Shown here: positions 20,653-29,961 of the stretch, in pieces | How positions within the stretch are numbered: position 1 is the stretch's first letter | Layout of the letters: each line of letters starts with the position of its first letter | Assembly: GCA_030295235.1 (NCBI GenBank) | Contig: AP026142.1 | Span: 682,001 to 746,000 of the forward strand | Direction of reading: 5' to 3' | Length of the DNA: 64,000 nucleotides | Source: Fistulifera solaris | Taxonomy: Eukaryota > Bacillariophyta > Bacillariophyceae > Naviculales > Stauroneidaceae | The notes under the pieces: model-generated | Databases searched by the model: none | What the model saw: only the letters and a program-made list of their open reading frames with translations | Told to the model about the DNA's origin: nothing | Program-made: the position numbers and the translations under genes

Positions 20653-21564
20653 TCACATCGCTTCCACAAGCAACACGAGACAGCTAACTCCGAGACCAAA
20701 ATTTACCACACAATTGTTAGCCAAAGAGGTTGCAGTTGGTTCTACTATAGTGGTAGAAGGAAGAAATGCATCACTAGGAGCTTCCACTGGAGCGACAACA
20801 GCACTTTCCGCGTCTGCAGTGGGCTGTGAGTCTGATTCGACCGGAGAAGGCACCGGAGACTCCTCCTCCTCCTGTTCGTTAACGACCGGCGATGCCACCG
20901 GTGACGAGGCAACAGGCGAGGAAGACAAAACAGTAGATAGTTGTGAACAGTCCTCCTCACCATCATCACCCGGCACATCCAAATAGATATCAAAACGAAC
21001 GGCACGACTCCCATCGTCAGCTTCCGCAATCTCGACCGCTTGCAATGTGCGACTGGGCTGATAGCCAAATTCGTCCCCTACAAAGTACATTTGCGTCACT
21101 AACAATTCTTCGTCACCCCGTGACGCTCGAACATGAACATGTAAAGGTCGTCCTGTATAGAGAGCTGGATAGGTTTGTGTATAATTGTACTGTCCGCACG
21201 CTTCTGTCACCAGCATTCCTCGATATTCATCATCGCGATACCCTTCTTCGCCCGCGTACCAGATTTCAATCGTAATGCCTGACAGTCCTTTGGTACAATC
21301 CTGAGCACTGAGAACATTACCAGATACTTTCAACTGATTGGTCGGATCTTGCAACAAATCTTCAGGTCCAATGAGGGTAGAACGAGGCGAGGCTGCAATA
21401 TAAAACGGTCCTAACATATCTGTCGGCGTTTCACTGGAAGGACACGTCTGACTGACGACCACAAGGAATAATCGTAGCATGAGAATACAGCGTATGCTTT
21501 GATAAAAAACCATGTTCATTGCGTGAAAGATTGTTGACGAAAGAGGAAATGTGTCGTCGTTCAT
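20653..21564 (-). CDS. Secreted or anchored intradiol-dioxygenase-fold protein
   Basis: Extracellular protein with the intradiol ring-cleavage dioxygenase fold (protocatechuate 3,4-dioxygenase beta-like). A hydrophobic N-terminus (ILMLRLFLVVVSQT) gives secretion. The domain shows DMLGPFYI, GITIEIWYA, a Tyr in GYRDDEYRG, ACGQYNYTQTYPALYTGRP with the second Tyr, and HVHV with two His, so the four Fe(III) ligands Tyr/Tyr/His/His appear present. A Ser/Pro/Val/Glu-rich stalk (SPVASPVV, SPVPSPVES) follows. The C-terminal hydrophobic end (NFGLGVSCLVLLVEAM) could be a GPI-type or membrane anchor. Substrate unknown; aromatic breakdown is only a family-based guess. Start: 21564 (MNDDTF) or 21519 (MNMVFY); the 21621 codon is TTG. 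Confidence 0.75.
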   Translation of the reverse strand: MNDDTFPLSSTIFHAMNMVFYQSIRCILMLRLFLVVVSQTCPSSETPTDMLGPFYIAASPRSTLIGPEDLLQDPTNQLKVSGNVLSAQDCTKGLSGITIEIWYAGEEGYRDDEYRGMLVTEACGQYNYTQTYPALYTGRPLHVHVRASRGDEELLVTQMYFVGDEFGYQPSRTLQAVEIAEADDGSRAVRFDIYLDVPGDDGEEDCSQLSTVLSSSPVASSPVASPVVNEQEEEESPVPSPVESDSQPTADAESAVVAPVEAPSDAFLPSTTIVEPTATSLANNCVVNFGLGVSCLVLLVEAM

Positions 21565-21686
21565 TTTCTCGCAATGCAGGGGAAATGCATCGTGCCAAAT
21601 TGCGCAGTAACGGACCGACAAATGATTGATTTCATTCTTGCGGAATGCCGAATGCTCGCATGTCTAATGTCTACGTCTTTTCCACG

Positions 21687-21757
21687 TAGTCCCCGTAGGA
21701 AAATTATCGAGATAGGGAAACCTGGATATCATGCAACTTCGACCTCATCAATTCTCA
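21687..21757 (+). repeat. Diverged dispersed repeat, copy B
   Basis: CCCCGTAGGAAAATTATCGA, then TAGGG, CCTGG and CGACCTCATCA, collinear with copy A near 8020. Confidence 0.5.
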
Positions 21758-21910
21758 AGTTTGATTTGTGTCAATGGCATCATAACTTTTACCAACACGT
21801 TTTGGGCCTACCAACAAACGATAATCGACGCCAAGGTGAACTCGAAACGCAAAAAGATTAAAGATGCGACGCTTGGAATGTCTACGAAGATTTTATGTAG
21901 CTCTTGTAGC

Positions 21911-21933
21911 TACAAAGTACTAGGTACTTTGTA
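21911..21933. repeat. Perfect inverted repeat TACAAAGTAC-TAG-GTACTTTGTA
   Basis: Ten-base arms, three-base loop. The right arm is the GTACTTTGTA word also seen at 8094, 11245 and 18042. Confidence 0.85.
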
Positions 21934-22340
21934 TGTTACGGAAATTTATGTATCGACGATCGACAGAAAGGAACCCAGATATAACTACGTCACCCTCGTT
22001 TAGGGACCAGGTTCTGTTGAAGGCTTCGATCGAAACAACGCGAGCAACGCGAGCACCAACGACGTCCGAATAGAATCTCCGCCACGTCGACGACTATGAA
22101 CCAAAAAGAACATGAACGGCGTCGAGTTATTTTCGATCGAACGGTCCACTCTTCCAGTTTGCGCACCGCAACGGACACCTTTCGAAAGGAAAAAAGGCTT
22201 TTTGCTAACACACACCATTTTCGTTGAATGAATAATTTGCTTCCTGCTGTTGCTCGTCGTCTAAGCTAGCAATAACATTCCCTGCGACAACATTATCAAT
22301 CAATTAATTTACTGAACGAATGTAAGAAAGGGCAAACAAC

Positions 22341-24132
22341 ATGGAAGAAACGATCGCTCGAAGAATCGACGAACGACTGCCGCACGAAGAGGAAGAAGAT
22401 GTTCACCATCCGTTTGTGACGGAACCCGAAGAAGAACCAGGACTCTTTCAGCTCTGTACGGGCATGAAAGAAGATCTCGCGGCACGTATTCCTCTCTATA
22501 TGAATGATTGGGGTGCTCCGAAACACTTCTTTACTGTCTTTAATGCAACGATTTACGCTTTTGTGATTCAACTCATTCCGGCTCTCATCTTTGCGGAACT
22601 CATGGCTACAGAAACAGAAGGAAATTTGGCAGTGATCGAAATTTTGTTGAGTACAGCAATTATGGGCGTCATTTATGCAGTATTTGCGGGACAGCCGATT
22701 GTCATAATGGGTGTGACAGGTCCAGTGGCCATTTTGTTGGGGACCTCGTACAAACTCACCGAACAATTTAATGCCGAATACTTTCCTTTCTTCTTCTGGA
22801 CGTGTCTTTGGGCCGGTCTCCTTCACATTATTACGGCCATGGTGGGATTGGTATCGTTGGTTTGGATCGTCACGCCCTTTACGACACAGATATTTGAATT
22901 ATTCATCGGCTTGACATTTGTCTACTCCGCAGTCAAAGAATTGGTCGAGCCCATTGCGCTGACACAAGGTGGACTTCAAGAAGACCGCAGTCAACAGTAT
23001 GCTTCGCTTATCATTGGTCTTATTACGTTGTGGGTGGCGTGGACCTTGCATTTTGCTGAAACGTGGTCTTTCTTTACGCGCGGTACACGAGTTTTCCTGA
23101 CGAGTTACAATACCATCATTGCGGTGGCTCTGGGCACGGCTTTCAGTTATCTTCCTGGTGTAGATCTTTCCGATGAAGATCAAGTTGGAATTGAGCGCGT
23201 CAATGTCACAGCTCCATGGGACTGGAAGCCCACCGCGGATCGAAATTGGATCGTTCATCCACTGGAAGGCATTGATGCCCAGGGAATCGCGGCAGCCTTT
23301 GTACCCGGTCTCATGTTCTTCTTGCTTTTTATTATTGATCACAACGTCAGTTCCATCATGACACAAAAACCCAAGTACAATTTAAAGAAGCCCCCGCCTA
23401 CCATTGGGACTTTTTCGTGCTCGGTCTCACCTTCATTCCTTGTGCGGTGCTGGGCGTCCCACCAGGAAATGCTCTTATTCCTCAAGCTCCACTTCATGTC
23501 CGAGCATTATGTACCCGCCGTTATTTGGTTGACGATCATGGTGTTGAACGAGAAGTGGTGATTCATTGCGAAGAACAGCGATGGTCGGGTTTATGTCAAG
23601 CTCTTTTGATGTTCGTTGCCCTGGTGTCATTTGAAGTTGTGAGCTGGATTCCTAGAGGGTGTCTGTTCGGCTTGTTCCTTTATTTGGGCATTTGTGCTTT
23701 CTACGGCAACGAAATATGGGAACGCATCAACTTGACATTTATGCAACCATCCAAGCGTCCCGCCACTTCGATTGTTCGTAACGTGGCGTGGGGCAGTGTC
23801 ATGATATATACGGTGATTCAATTTGTTCTCGCCTTTTCTGTATTCGCGATAGCTCAGTTTGCTAGTGTTGGTAAGTATTGTGTGCAAGAACGAGTAACAT
23901 GCGGATTGAGTAGCGTGCTCATTTCTTCCGTTCCACAGGATACATTTACCCCGCCCTATTGATTGCTTTGGTGCCCATCCGAATTTACATCGTGAGTCGT
24001 ATCTTGAGTGCCGGTGATTTGGATTACCTGGATCCGTCGAGCGAGTCCGCAGAAGAATTTGTAGAACAACAAGAATTGATTGAAAAGGCCTTGCGAATGG
24101 AGTTAGATACGTCCGACGAAGACAACAATTAA
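22341..24132 (+). CDS. SLC4-family anion (bicarbonate/borate) transporter
   Basis: Multi-pass membrane transporter of the SLC4 family, which includes bicarbonate carriers and BOR1-like borate exporters; in diatoms SLC4 proteins serve inorganic-carbon uptake. A short acidic cytosolic N-terminus precedes the membrane domain: LQLCTGMKEDLAARIPLY, AVFAGQPIVIMGVTGPVAIL (the hallmark TM3 region), FELFIGLTFVYSAVKEL, LLFIIDHNVSS, HWDFFVLGLTFIPC and IPQAPLHV. The frame breaks at the C5 run 23391-23395, one C short. A clear 68-nt intron runs 23871-23938 (GTAAGT to CCACAG), rejoining FASVG-YIYPALLIAL. It ends TSDEDNN with TAA at 24130. Start ATG 22341 in context AACATGG. Substrate not decidable from sequence. 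Confidence 0.88.
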
Positions 24133-24676
24133 AGGAGAACACTGATTGTAACCTGCAAGTCGCAGCGATAACGGAACGATCGAGGAGGATAGCACTTTGA
24201 GACGGTGCAAGACAACACTCACAAGCTTGTTACAAAAAGTATGTACATAAGATTTTCATTGAGGTTATTTTTTGTTCCTTGTCTCTACAGCCTTTTGGGT
24301 ACCAGGTAATAGACTCCATCAAGTTACCGTACAAAGACATCAGGTTGCGAGATTGGCGATCAAGAAAACGACTCGGAATAGAAAACACTCTCTAGATTAG
24401 CTGATCATTGCCGTGACTCGATAATACAGTTGACGGTTGAGGACTCCGAAGAAACTATAGTCACCGAAACACTTTACACTACAAAGTATAGGAGTAAAAA
24501 ATTGATGCGGCACTCGAAGATTGACGTGGCTCAAAATCAAAACGCATCCCACAGTCCCACAACACCATAATCGCGTCAGTATCAGTTTCAACAAGAAAGG
24601 ATAACAATGAGCGAAATGCACAAGGACGATGCTGTTATCGTCGCTCTTCTTACTTATATAGTTGAACCGTACGAAT
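24133..24676. other. Intergenic spacer
   Basis: Between two plus-strand membrane-protein genes. No gene or clear element seen apart from a single GGTACCAGGTA at about 24298. Confidence 0.4.
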
Positions 24677-25600
24677 ATGAAGTTGTACGCCATTACTATC
24701 TTCAGCGCGCTATTCGCTTTGATTGAATCGTTGGCGCTTCCGAGGATACTTTCGACGCGAGCAACACGCCTCCTTCATCGTCATGATGCTATTCTTCCTG
24801 TCAACAATTTACTCGACGAATCAGTTGCCAACACCATCAGCGCAACATCCGAATTACGACAGTCTGCGCTGACTTTCACGGCTGACAACAATGACGCCGC
24901 GAGCCGCACGGCACTGTTAATTCCGATTCTAGGAATGCTGACTGGTTTGACGGGCGTTCTTTGCTACCGTCGTTTCAATTGTTTTCTTCATATGATGACG
25001 GGATGTACGTTTCGGGCTGCGACATCGTTGGTCGAAGGAAGTTGGAGTGCGGCGGCACTCGATGTTGGCATCATATTGTCGTTTATTGCAGGCACGGCTT
25101 GTTTTCGGCTCATCGAAACGAAGCAAGCGTCAACGGCATTTCCTTTGCCTCTCGCCGTGGCATTGTCATCCTCGACGGCCTTTTGTCTCTCGGATATATT
25201 CTATTGTCAATCCACTGTATTGTCTCGTCTCGTTTGTCCTCTTTTGGCGTTTGGTTTTGGTATCTTGAATGCATTTTCGACCACTGTTTTGGGTGTCGTC
25301 ACATCGGCGGCCACCGGTCACTACACCAAAATTGGATTGGGCTGTGCCGAAACGGTATTGTTGGGCAAGAACAACAATTCGCAAACAAGTCAAGCCTATC
25401 TGAAAGGGTTCATCCCCTCGGTACTCTTGGTTTCGATTCTCTATCGACAATGGACGACACGATCGACCGGACTTATTTTTCCACCACCATTGGGCGCTAC
25501 ATTGGCTTTGATTTATACAACAGTCTTTGCCTGGTACAGCTACGGTTTTCAAAAGATGAACTTTCGATGGAAATCGATTTGGAATAAAAATCTAAAATAA
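24677..25600 (+). CDS. DUF1275 (YoaK-like) membrane protein with signal peptide
   Basis: Multi-pass membrane protein of the DUF1275 family, function unknown in any organism I can name. N-terminal signal peptide MKLYAITIFSALFALIESLA. About six hydrophobic segments follow. The family signature is present as GVLCYRRFNCFLHMMTGCT and later FGFGILNAFSTTVLGVVTSAATGHYT, the second being a repeat of the first (G-x-x-N ... T-G-x-x-T). Entry at the ER could lead to plastid or plasma membrane; the cleavage residue context is not decisive. The open frame extends 15 bases upstream only to a TTG, so ATG 24677 is the start. Tail-to-tail with the armadillo gene, 40 bp apart. Confidence 0.75.
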   Translation: MKLYAITIFSALFALIESLALPRILSTRATRLLHRHDAILPVNNLLDESVANTISATSELRQSALTFTADNNDAASRTALLIPILGMLTGLTGVLCYRRFNCFLHMMTGCTFRAATSLVEGSWSAAALDVGIILSFIAGTACFRLIETKQASTAFPLPLAVALSSSTAFCLSDIFYCQSTVLSRLVCPLLAFGFGILNAFSTTVLGVVTSAATGHYTKIGLGCAETVLLGKNNNSQTSQAYLKGFIPSVLLVSILYRQWTTRSTGLIFPPPLGATLALIYTTVFAWYSYGFQKMNFRWKSIWNKNLK

Positions 25601-25640
25601 GAAGCTACGGAACGTAAATCCTTGCTATAACGTGAATCAA

Positions 25641-27348
25641 TCAATCACTTTGGTTCAAGAGACGCGAGGTCATACGTTGAATGGCCGCAACGAGGCGAGC
25701 CTTCAGCTTACCACAGGACGTGCGATTGGCCAAGGATACCATCCAAGGGAGTAAATTTAACTTCCTTACAAAAGAGTTGATGCCATGTTCTGTCGTTAAC
25801 ATGAGATCCAGCAGAATATTCAGTGCGGCGACGAGGCTTGAACGATCTTTAGTCTCATTGCTTGTGACGAAGTCAGCCAAAGCATTTACACATTCTTCAC
25901 ATTGAAGAAAGTAACGGTGATTTTGCGAGTCTGAAACAAGAGTTGTGCATATTTGAATGACAGCCACTCGCTCTTGTTGTGACCCATTGTGAAGGATTAC
26001 ACTTATTTTTTCCACAAAGCTTGTTTGACAAAAGAGTACCTCCGCTATGGATGGCTTCCAAAATATTTGATCTTGCATCATAACCAAAGCTTGAGAGCGT
26101 ACAGGGGCGTGTGAACTGGCCATCAAATCAACCACGCGACTTAGAACGTTAGCTTCTTGTATGCATTTCGAAGCAATTTTCAAATAGCAAGCAGCTGCAT
26201 GTTCCGTGCCGTGCAGGCGATTGCCATCGGTCGCAATTCTTGCCAGTGCTTCTAAAATATCTGCTTTGAGGCGTGCGACGAGAGGTAAATTTTCACTCGT
26301 CATAATGCGAACTAACAAGTCCAAGATATTCTTCAAGAGAGATGCGTCGCTCTCTATTGATGCGCCTTCCATCAGGGCTTGCACTACATATTCCATATTC
26401 GATTCAAATATACCCGCAGGTCCATTTTCCAACTCGTGATTTTTTTACTACAGCATCCAGGATTTCGAAGACCGAACGTCGAATGGCTTTGCCGTCGTGA
26501 TGCAAATTCTCTTTGGCTACAAGGATGCAACACTTTCGTCTAGCCATCTTTGCGAAATGCGTGCTCGAAATCATTAACGTTGCTAGTGCTTTCATGGCTT
26601 GCTCCGCGTTCGTTTCCGTACACGTTACGGCAGAGACGCTGAGTATAGACACAAGGCGTTCGCAGATTTCGGCATCGAATTTGAACATTGTGTTCCTTTC
26701 GTGTGTCAAGAAGTTTGCTACGCACAGCGCAGCCTCTGTTCGAACATCCGCGGGCATGTTCTCATTTAGTAAAGAGGTTGTTGAGTTTAGGAAATCTGGT
26801 GGGAGTTGCTCCAACAAAGGAGCGAGACGGTGCATTATTCTAACGGCATTGATCACTGTCGTTGGTTGTAGAGAGTCGTAGCCTTCTAATGTCAGCATCA
26901 TGTGTGCTACATACGGAACTGGTTCAATAAGGTGTTGCTTCATCGTGGCATGACAAGATGATTTCAATTCCGAGTCGGAACAACGCAAGATCACTGCTAG
27001 TGCTTTACACAGCACTGAAATGTGAAGTATTCTTGCGTTCTGGACTGTTTTGGATTCCGCTACGTCAGATACGCATGCTTCGAGCGACTGTTGATGCAGA
27101 CGACATTGATCACAGAGTGATCTGGCGAAAGCTTCCGCGGTTCCATTTCGCAATAGGGCATCACGACCATTCACGTCCAAACGTTCGAAGTAGTGAGAAA
27201 CGCTATCGAAGAGAAGAACTGGGTCATCTTTCATCGCTTTTGCGTGCTGACCTGTAAATTGATACAGCAGGTTATTTTACAAAATCAATAGCGTAAATCG
27301 TCATTAATTTCGACAAAAGAACTTACTGTACTTATGGAAACTTTCCAT
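25641..27348 (-). CDS. Armadillo/HEAT-type repeat protein
   Basis: Helical-repeat protein of about 540 aa, no other domain; likely a scaffold. Recurrent helices such as VINAVRIMHRLAPLLEQL, VRTEAALCVANFLTHE, AEQAMKALATLMISS, LKADILEALARIA, RSQALVMMQDQIF and LVAALNILLDLML fit armadillo repeats. Exon 1 (27348-27327, MESFHKY) is joined to exon 2 (27251 on) by a 75-nt intron (GTAAGT to TTTACAG), phase 1, giving S-QHAKAMKDD in frame. One base too many in the T7 run at 26440-26446 splits the gene. With six bases, AVVKNHELENGPAGIFES reads through. Cellular role not known. Confidence 0.75.
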
Positions 27349-27736
27349 ATGAAAGCTAACTGCCGACGTGCCTCACGCTTTGCGTCTAGCTGTGAACAAT
27401 CGACTTTAATAATGATGCGTTTGCATTTCAGTCAGCTGTTTACATTTCTTACGGCTGCTCACTATTTCATGTTTTCAGGATATTTGAATGACTTCCCCAC
27501 AAAGCCTTAGACCAGAGGTTCTTTCTACCTTACAGTGTTTTTCAGTACACATCCTACACATTTCCTACGTGAGGAATTATGGCGCGCTTCAAAATTCTAG
27601 TCCTCCTCGCGTTTTTATTCGCACAAAAAGAAAAAGGCGGTGTCATTTTTTCACTTTTCAAGAACTTTTGACTTGACCTTGTAATATTGCTTGCTTTCTT
27701 TCTGATTGATACTTTCCGTTTGTATTTCTCTTCATT
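27349..27736. other. Divergent intergenic spacer
   Basis: Promoter region for the armadillo gene (minus) and the small unknown gene (plus). Nothing else recognised. Confidence 0.4.
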
Positions 27737-28197
27737 ATGGCTTCTGTTATTAATTTGTTAGCGTCGGACGACGAAGATGATCTGCCAACGTCTTCCGGTT
27801 TGAGGTACAATCCTTCGACGACTACTACAGCCCGTCCAGCCGCATCTACGACTGCTACACCTACCGTCGCCGCTACTCGCACAGCCTCAGCGCTGAGCAC
27901 GGTCACACCTGCCACTAAAACAACAGCGCCGCCCAAGAAGAAACAAAAACTTCCACGAAAGCTTATGCGGTGTTGTGGGTTTGCACGCACGGCAAAGGTC
28001 GCAGCAACACATGGCGCAAGAAGGACTTGCAGGTCATGGGTGTTTATTCATCCAAAGTGGCGGCAGAAGAAGCCAAGAAACAAATCATGAGTCGACACGA
28101 TTGCTACGGTCACGGAGACATTTGTGTTGGTGGTACATGGGAAGATGAAATTGATTTGGTCATTCGTGAAGCTCCTCTCCATTTGGAAGAAACTTAA
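27737..28197 (+). CDS. Small unknown protein
   Basis: Not recognised. About 150 aa. The N-terminus MASVINLLASDDEDDL is acidic, then a Thr/Ala/Pro-rich stretch, a lysine cluster PPKKKQK, and a compact C-terminal part with VLWVCTHGKGRSNTW, KDLQVMGVYSSKVAAEEAK and CYGHGDICVGGTWEDEIDL. The lysine cluster could be a nuclear signal. The frame changes at the A5 run 27945-27949, one A short; the C-terminal part is in the second frame. The C-terminal segment looks like a small folded domain with Trp, Cys and His, perhaps a diatom-specific one. Start ATG 27737. Confidence 0.55.
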
Positions 28198-28944
28198 ATA
28201 CTCTGGTCTCCCTTGGAGATCATTACAAAGAACAATCTTGAATTGTAAGTTCTTTAATCAAGAATACTTATACATTGCAGTATCGCAGTATAACGCAAGC
28301 TTCAGCGTAAGATGCGTTGTAAGCTCTCTAGCTTAAATCCCTCAACATGTATTGGATGTCTTATTATAAAAAATGAGGATGACTTGACTCTTGAGATCTT
28401 TGTCCTGGAAAATGCCAGAGAAGTCTTACTGCTCGTATTCTACACTTTGACACTATCTGTCTCCCTTAATTCAAAGCAGATCAAGGTCAAATGGATGAGG
28501 TTCTCCTAGCTGATGGAAATCCAGGAATGGTTTGATTTGTTATTGATTGTTAACGTGAGCATGCAGCTCTCTTGCTTAGAACACGTTGTACCTGTCCCGA
28601 CTGCAGACCGACTGGAATTCCCGTCCCAAACTCGATTTTGTCTTATCTTTACTCCCATTTAGAGTTCTTTTTCAGCTTTTATCGTTTGGACTGTGAAGAC
28701 ATAATATTCCGTAACTTTTACTTGATGTCGTGGATGCTAAGATGGCTTATTTGGAGATGACTCAAGTCGAATTTAGTTCAGCGCATTATTTACTATAAGT
28801 CCAAAGTGTGTTGGTTTTTCGACACGTTTGACTTTCAGTCATGAGAGAGGTCACCTTGCAGCGCAAACTTTATATCACTACTAAAAATCAAAGTTTGTCT
28901 ATTCATAACATCAAAAGCCCACCGAAGAAGCTCTTTACTGTCTC
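28198..28944. other. Intergenic region, 750 bp
   Basis: AT-richer, no open frame with coding character. Two similar words AGCTCTCTAGCTTA (about 28321) and AGCTCTCTTGCTTA (about 28565) are the only repetition noticed. Confidence 0.4.
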
Positions 28945-29799
28945 ATGTCGCAAGTACGAAACGAACGAAATCATTTTACAAATCACGGGCGCAAGCGATC
29001 GAGAAGCAGTCAACGACACAAACGTCCTCCGAATGTCAAAGTGAATCACAGTAATATGAAAGACAAAATATCCATTCGTTTGTGTTCCGTTTGCGAGCAG
29101 GTGCCACAGCCAAAATACAAATGCCCGAAATGTCGAGCGACTTATTGTAACATCGCTTGCTGTCGTCAACACAAGGAAAACGGCTGTGCGACGACATCGG
29201 CGGTCACCGTTGCCACTGAAGCTACTGCGAACAGCAAGTATGTAAGAGAGGCATCGAAACTCGCGCCAGAAAAACTCGTAGCCCGCAAACGGTCTAGTCA
29301 AGGCAATGGCAACGCGGAGGATCGGGAAGAAGGATGGATAATTACTTCGGAAATGAAAACACGCTTACAAACGAATGATTGGCTTCGCAAAGAACTTCGA
29401 GATGCTGGATTAAGACAACTTCTGGTTCAAATTTACGAGGCACCGAATGTGGTTTCCAAAAAGAAACGACACGGATTTAACGCTCAAACGGAGCAGGAAC
29501 AAGTGTTGGAGAAAATCAAGGAAGAGAACCCTCAATTCAAATCGTTTCTGGACAAGTTATCGCTCGTTGCCGGTGTTTTAGAATACCCAGGCCCAGCTGC
29601 AGTAAACGAATTGCTGTCTCGTGATTTAAACGAAATTCGAGAACACCTCACGCTTGTTCCTGATAAGACACGAGCTTCAACGAATGCGATCACTGATCGA
29701 ATAGACGATTCGACCGATGACGGAGAGGATTCGACAACAAGTGGCGTCGACGATTCAAGTAGCGCGGCCAGTACGAGTGCTGACTCGGATAGTGAGTGA
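28945..29799 (+). CDS. HIT-type zinc-finger protein (ZNHIT3-like)
   Basis: Zinc-finger protein probably acting in box C/D snoRNP assembly or chromatin remodelling, the two known settings for HIT fingers. The finger (residues about 40-75) is CSVCEQVPQPKYKCPKC followed by YCNIACCRQHKENGC. The helical segment LRKELRDAGLRQLLVQIYEA resembles the ZNHIT3 C-terminal region that contacts NUFIP1. The protein begins with a basic segment and ends with a long acidic Ser/Asp/Thr tail (DDSTDDGEDSTTSGVDDSSS). ATG 28945. Single exon. Length of 284 aa exceeds human ZNHIT3 because of the tails. Confidence 0.75.
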   Translation: MSQVRNERNHFTNHGRKRSRSSQRHKRPPNVKVNHSNMKDKISIRLCSVCEQVPQPKYKCPKCRATYCNIACCRQHKENGCATTSAVTVATEATANSKYVREASKLAPEKLVARKRSSQGNGNAEDREEGWIITSEMKTRLQTNDWLRKELRDAGLRQLLVQIYEAPNVVSKKKRHGFNAQTEQEQVLEKIKEENPQFKSFLDKLSLVAGVLEYPGPAAVNELLSRDLNEIREHLTLVPDKTRASTNAITDRIDDSTDDGEDSTTSGVDDSSSAASTSADSDSE

Positions 29800-29961
29800 T
29801 AGAGTTCAAGTTTTCTGATTTTATTGTAACAATGATAGTGTAGTAGTGTATAATAAATTGGAGACAGGAGCCTGGATAACTGATCCATCGGTTTGAGCTG
29901 ACCGTGGCAAGATGCATGTTTCCATAGCCCCAACCTTTGAGAAGGGGATGCGGGATATAGG

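Larger units (their letters stand above)
21565..22340. other. Divergent spacer with repeat copy B and perfect inverted repeat
   Basis: No supported gene. Holds the second copy of the dispersed repeat (about 21687-21757) and the perfect inverted repeat at 21911. Confidence 0.5.
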
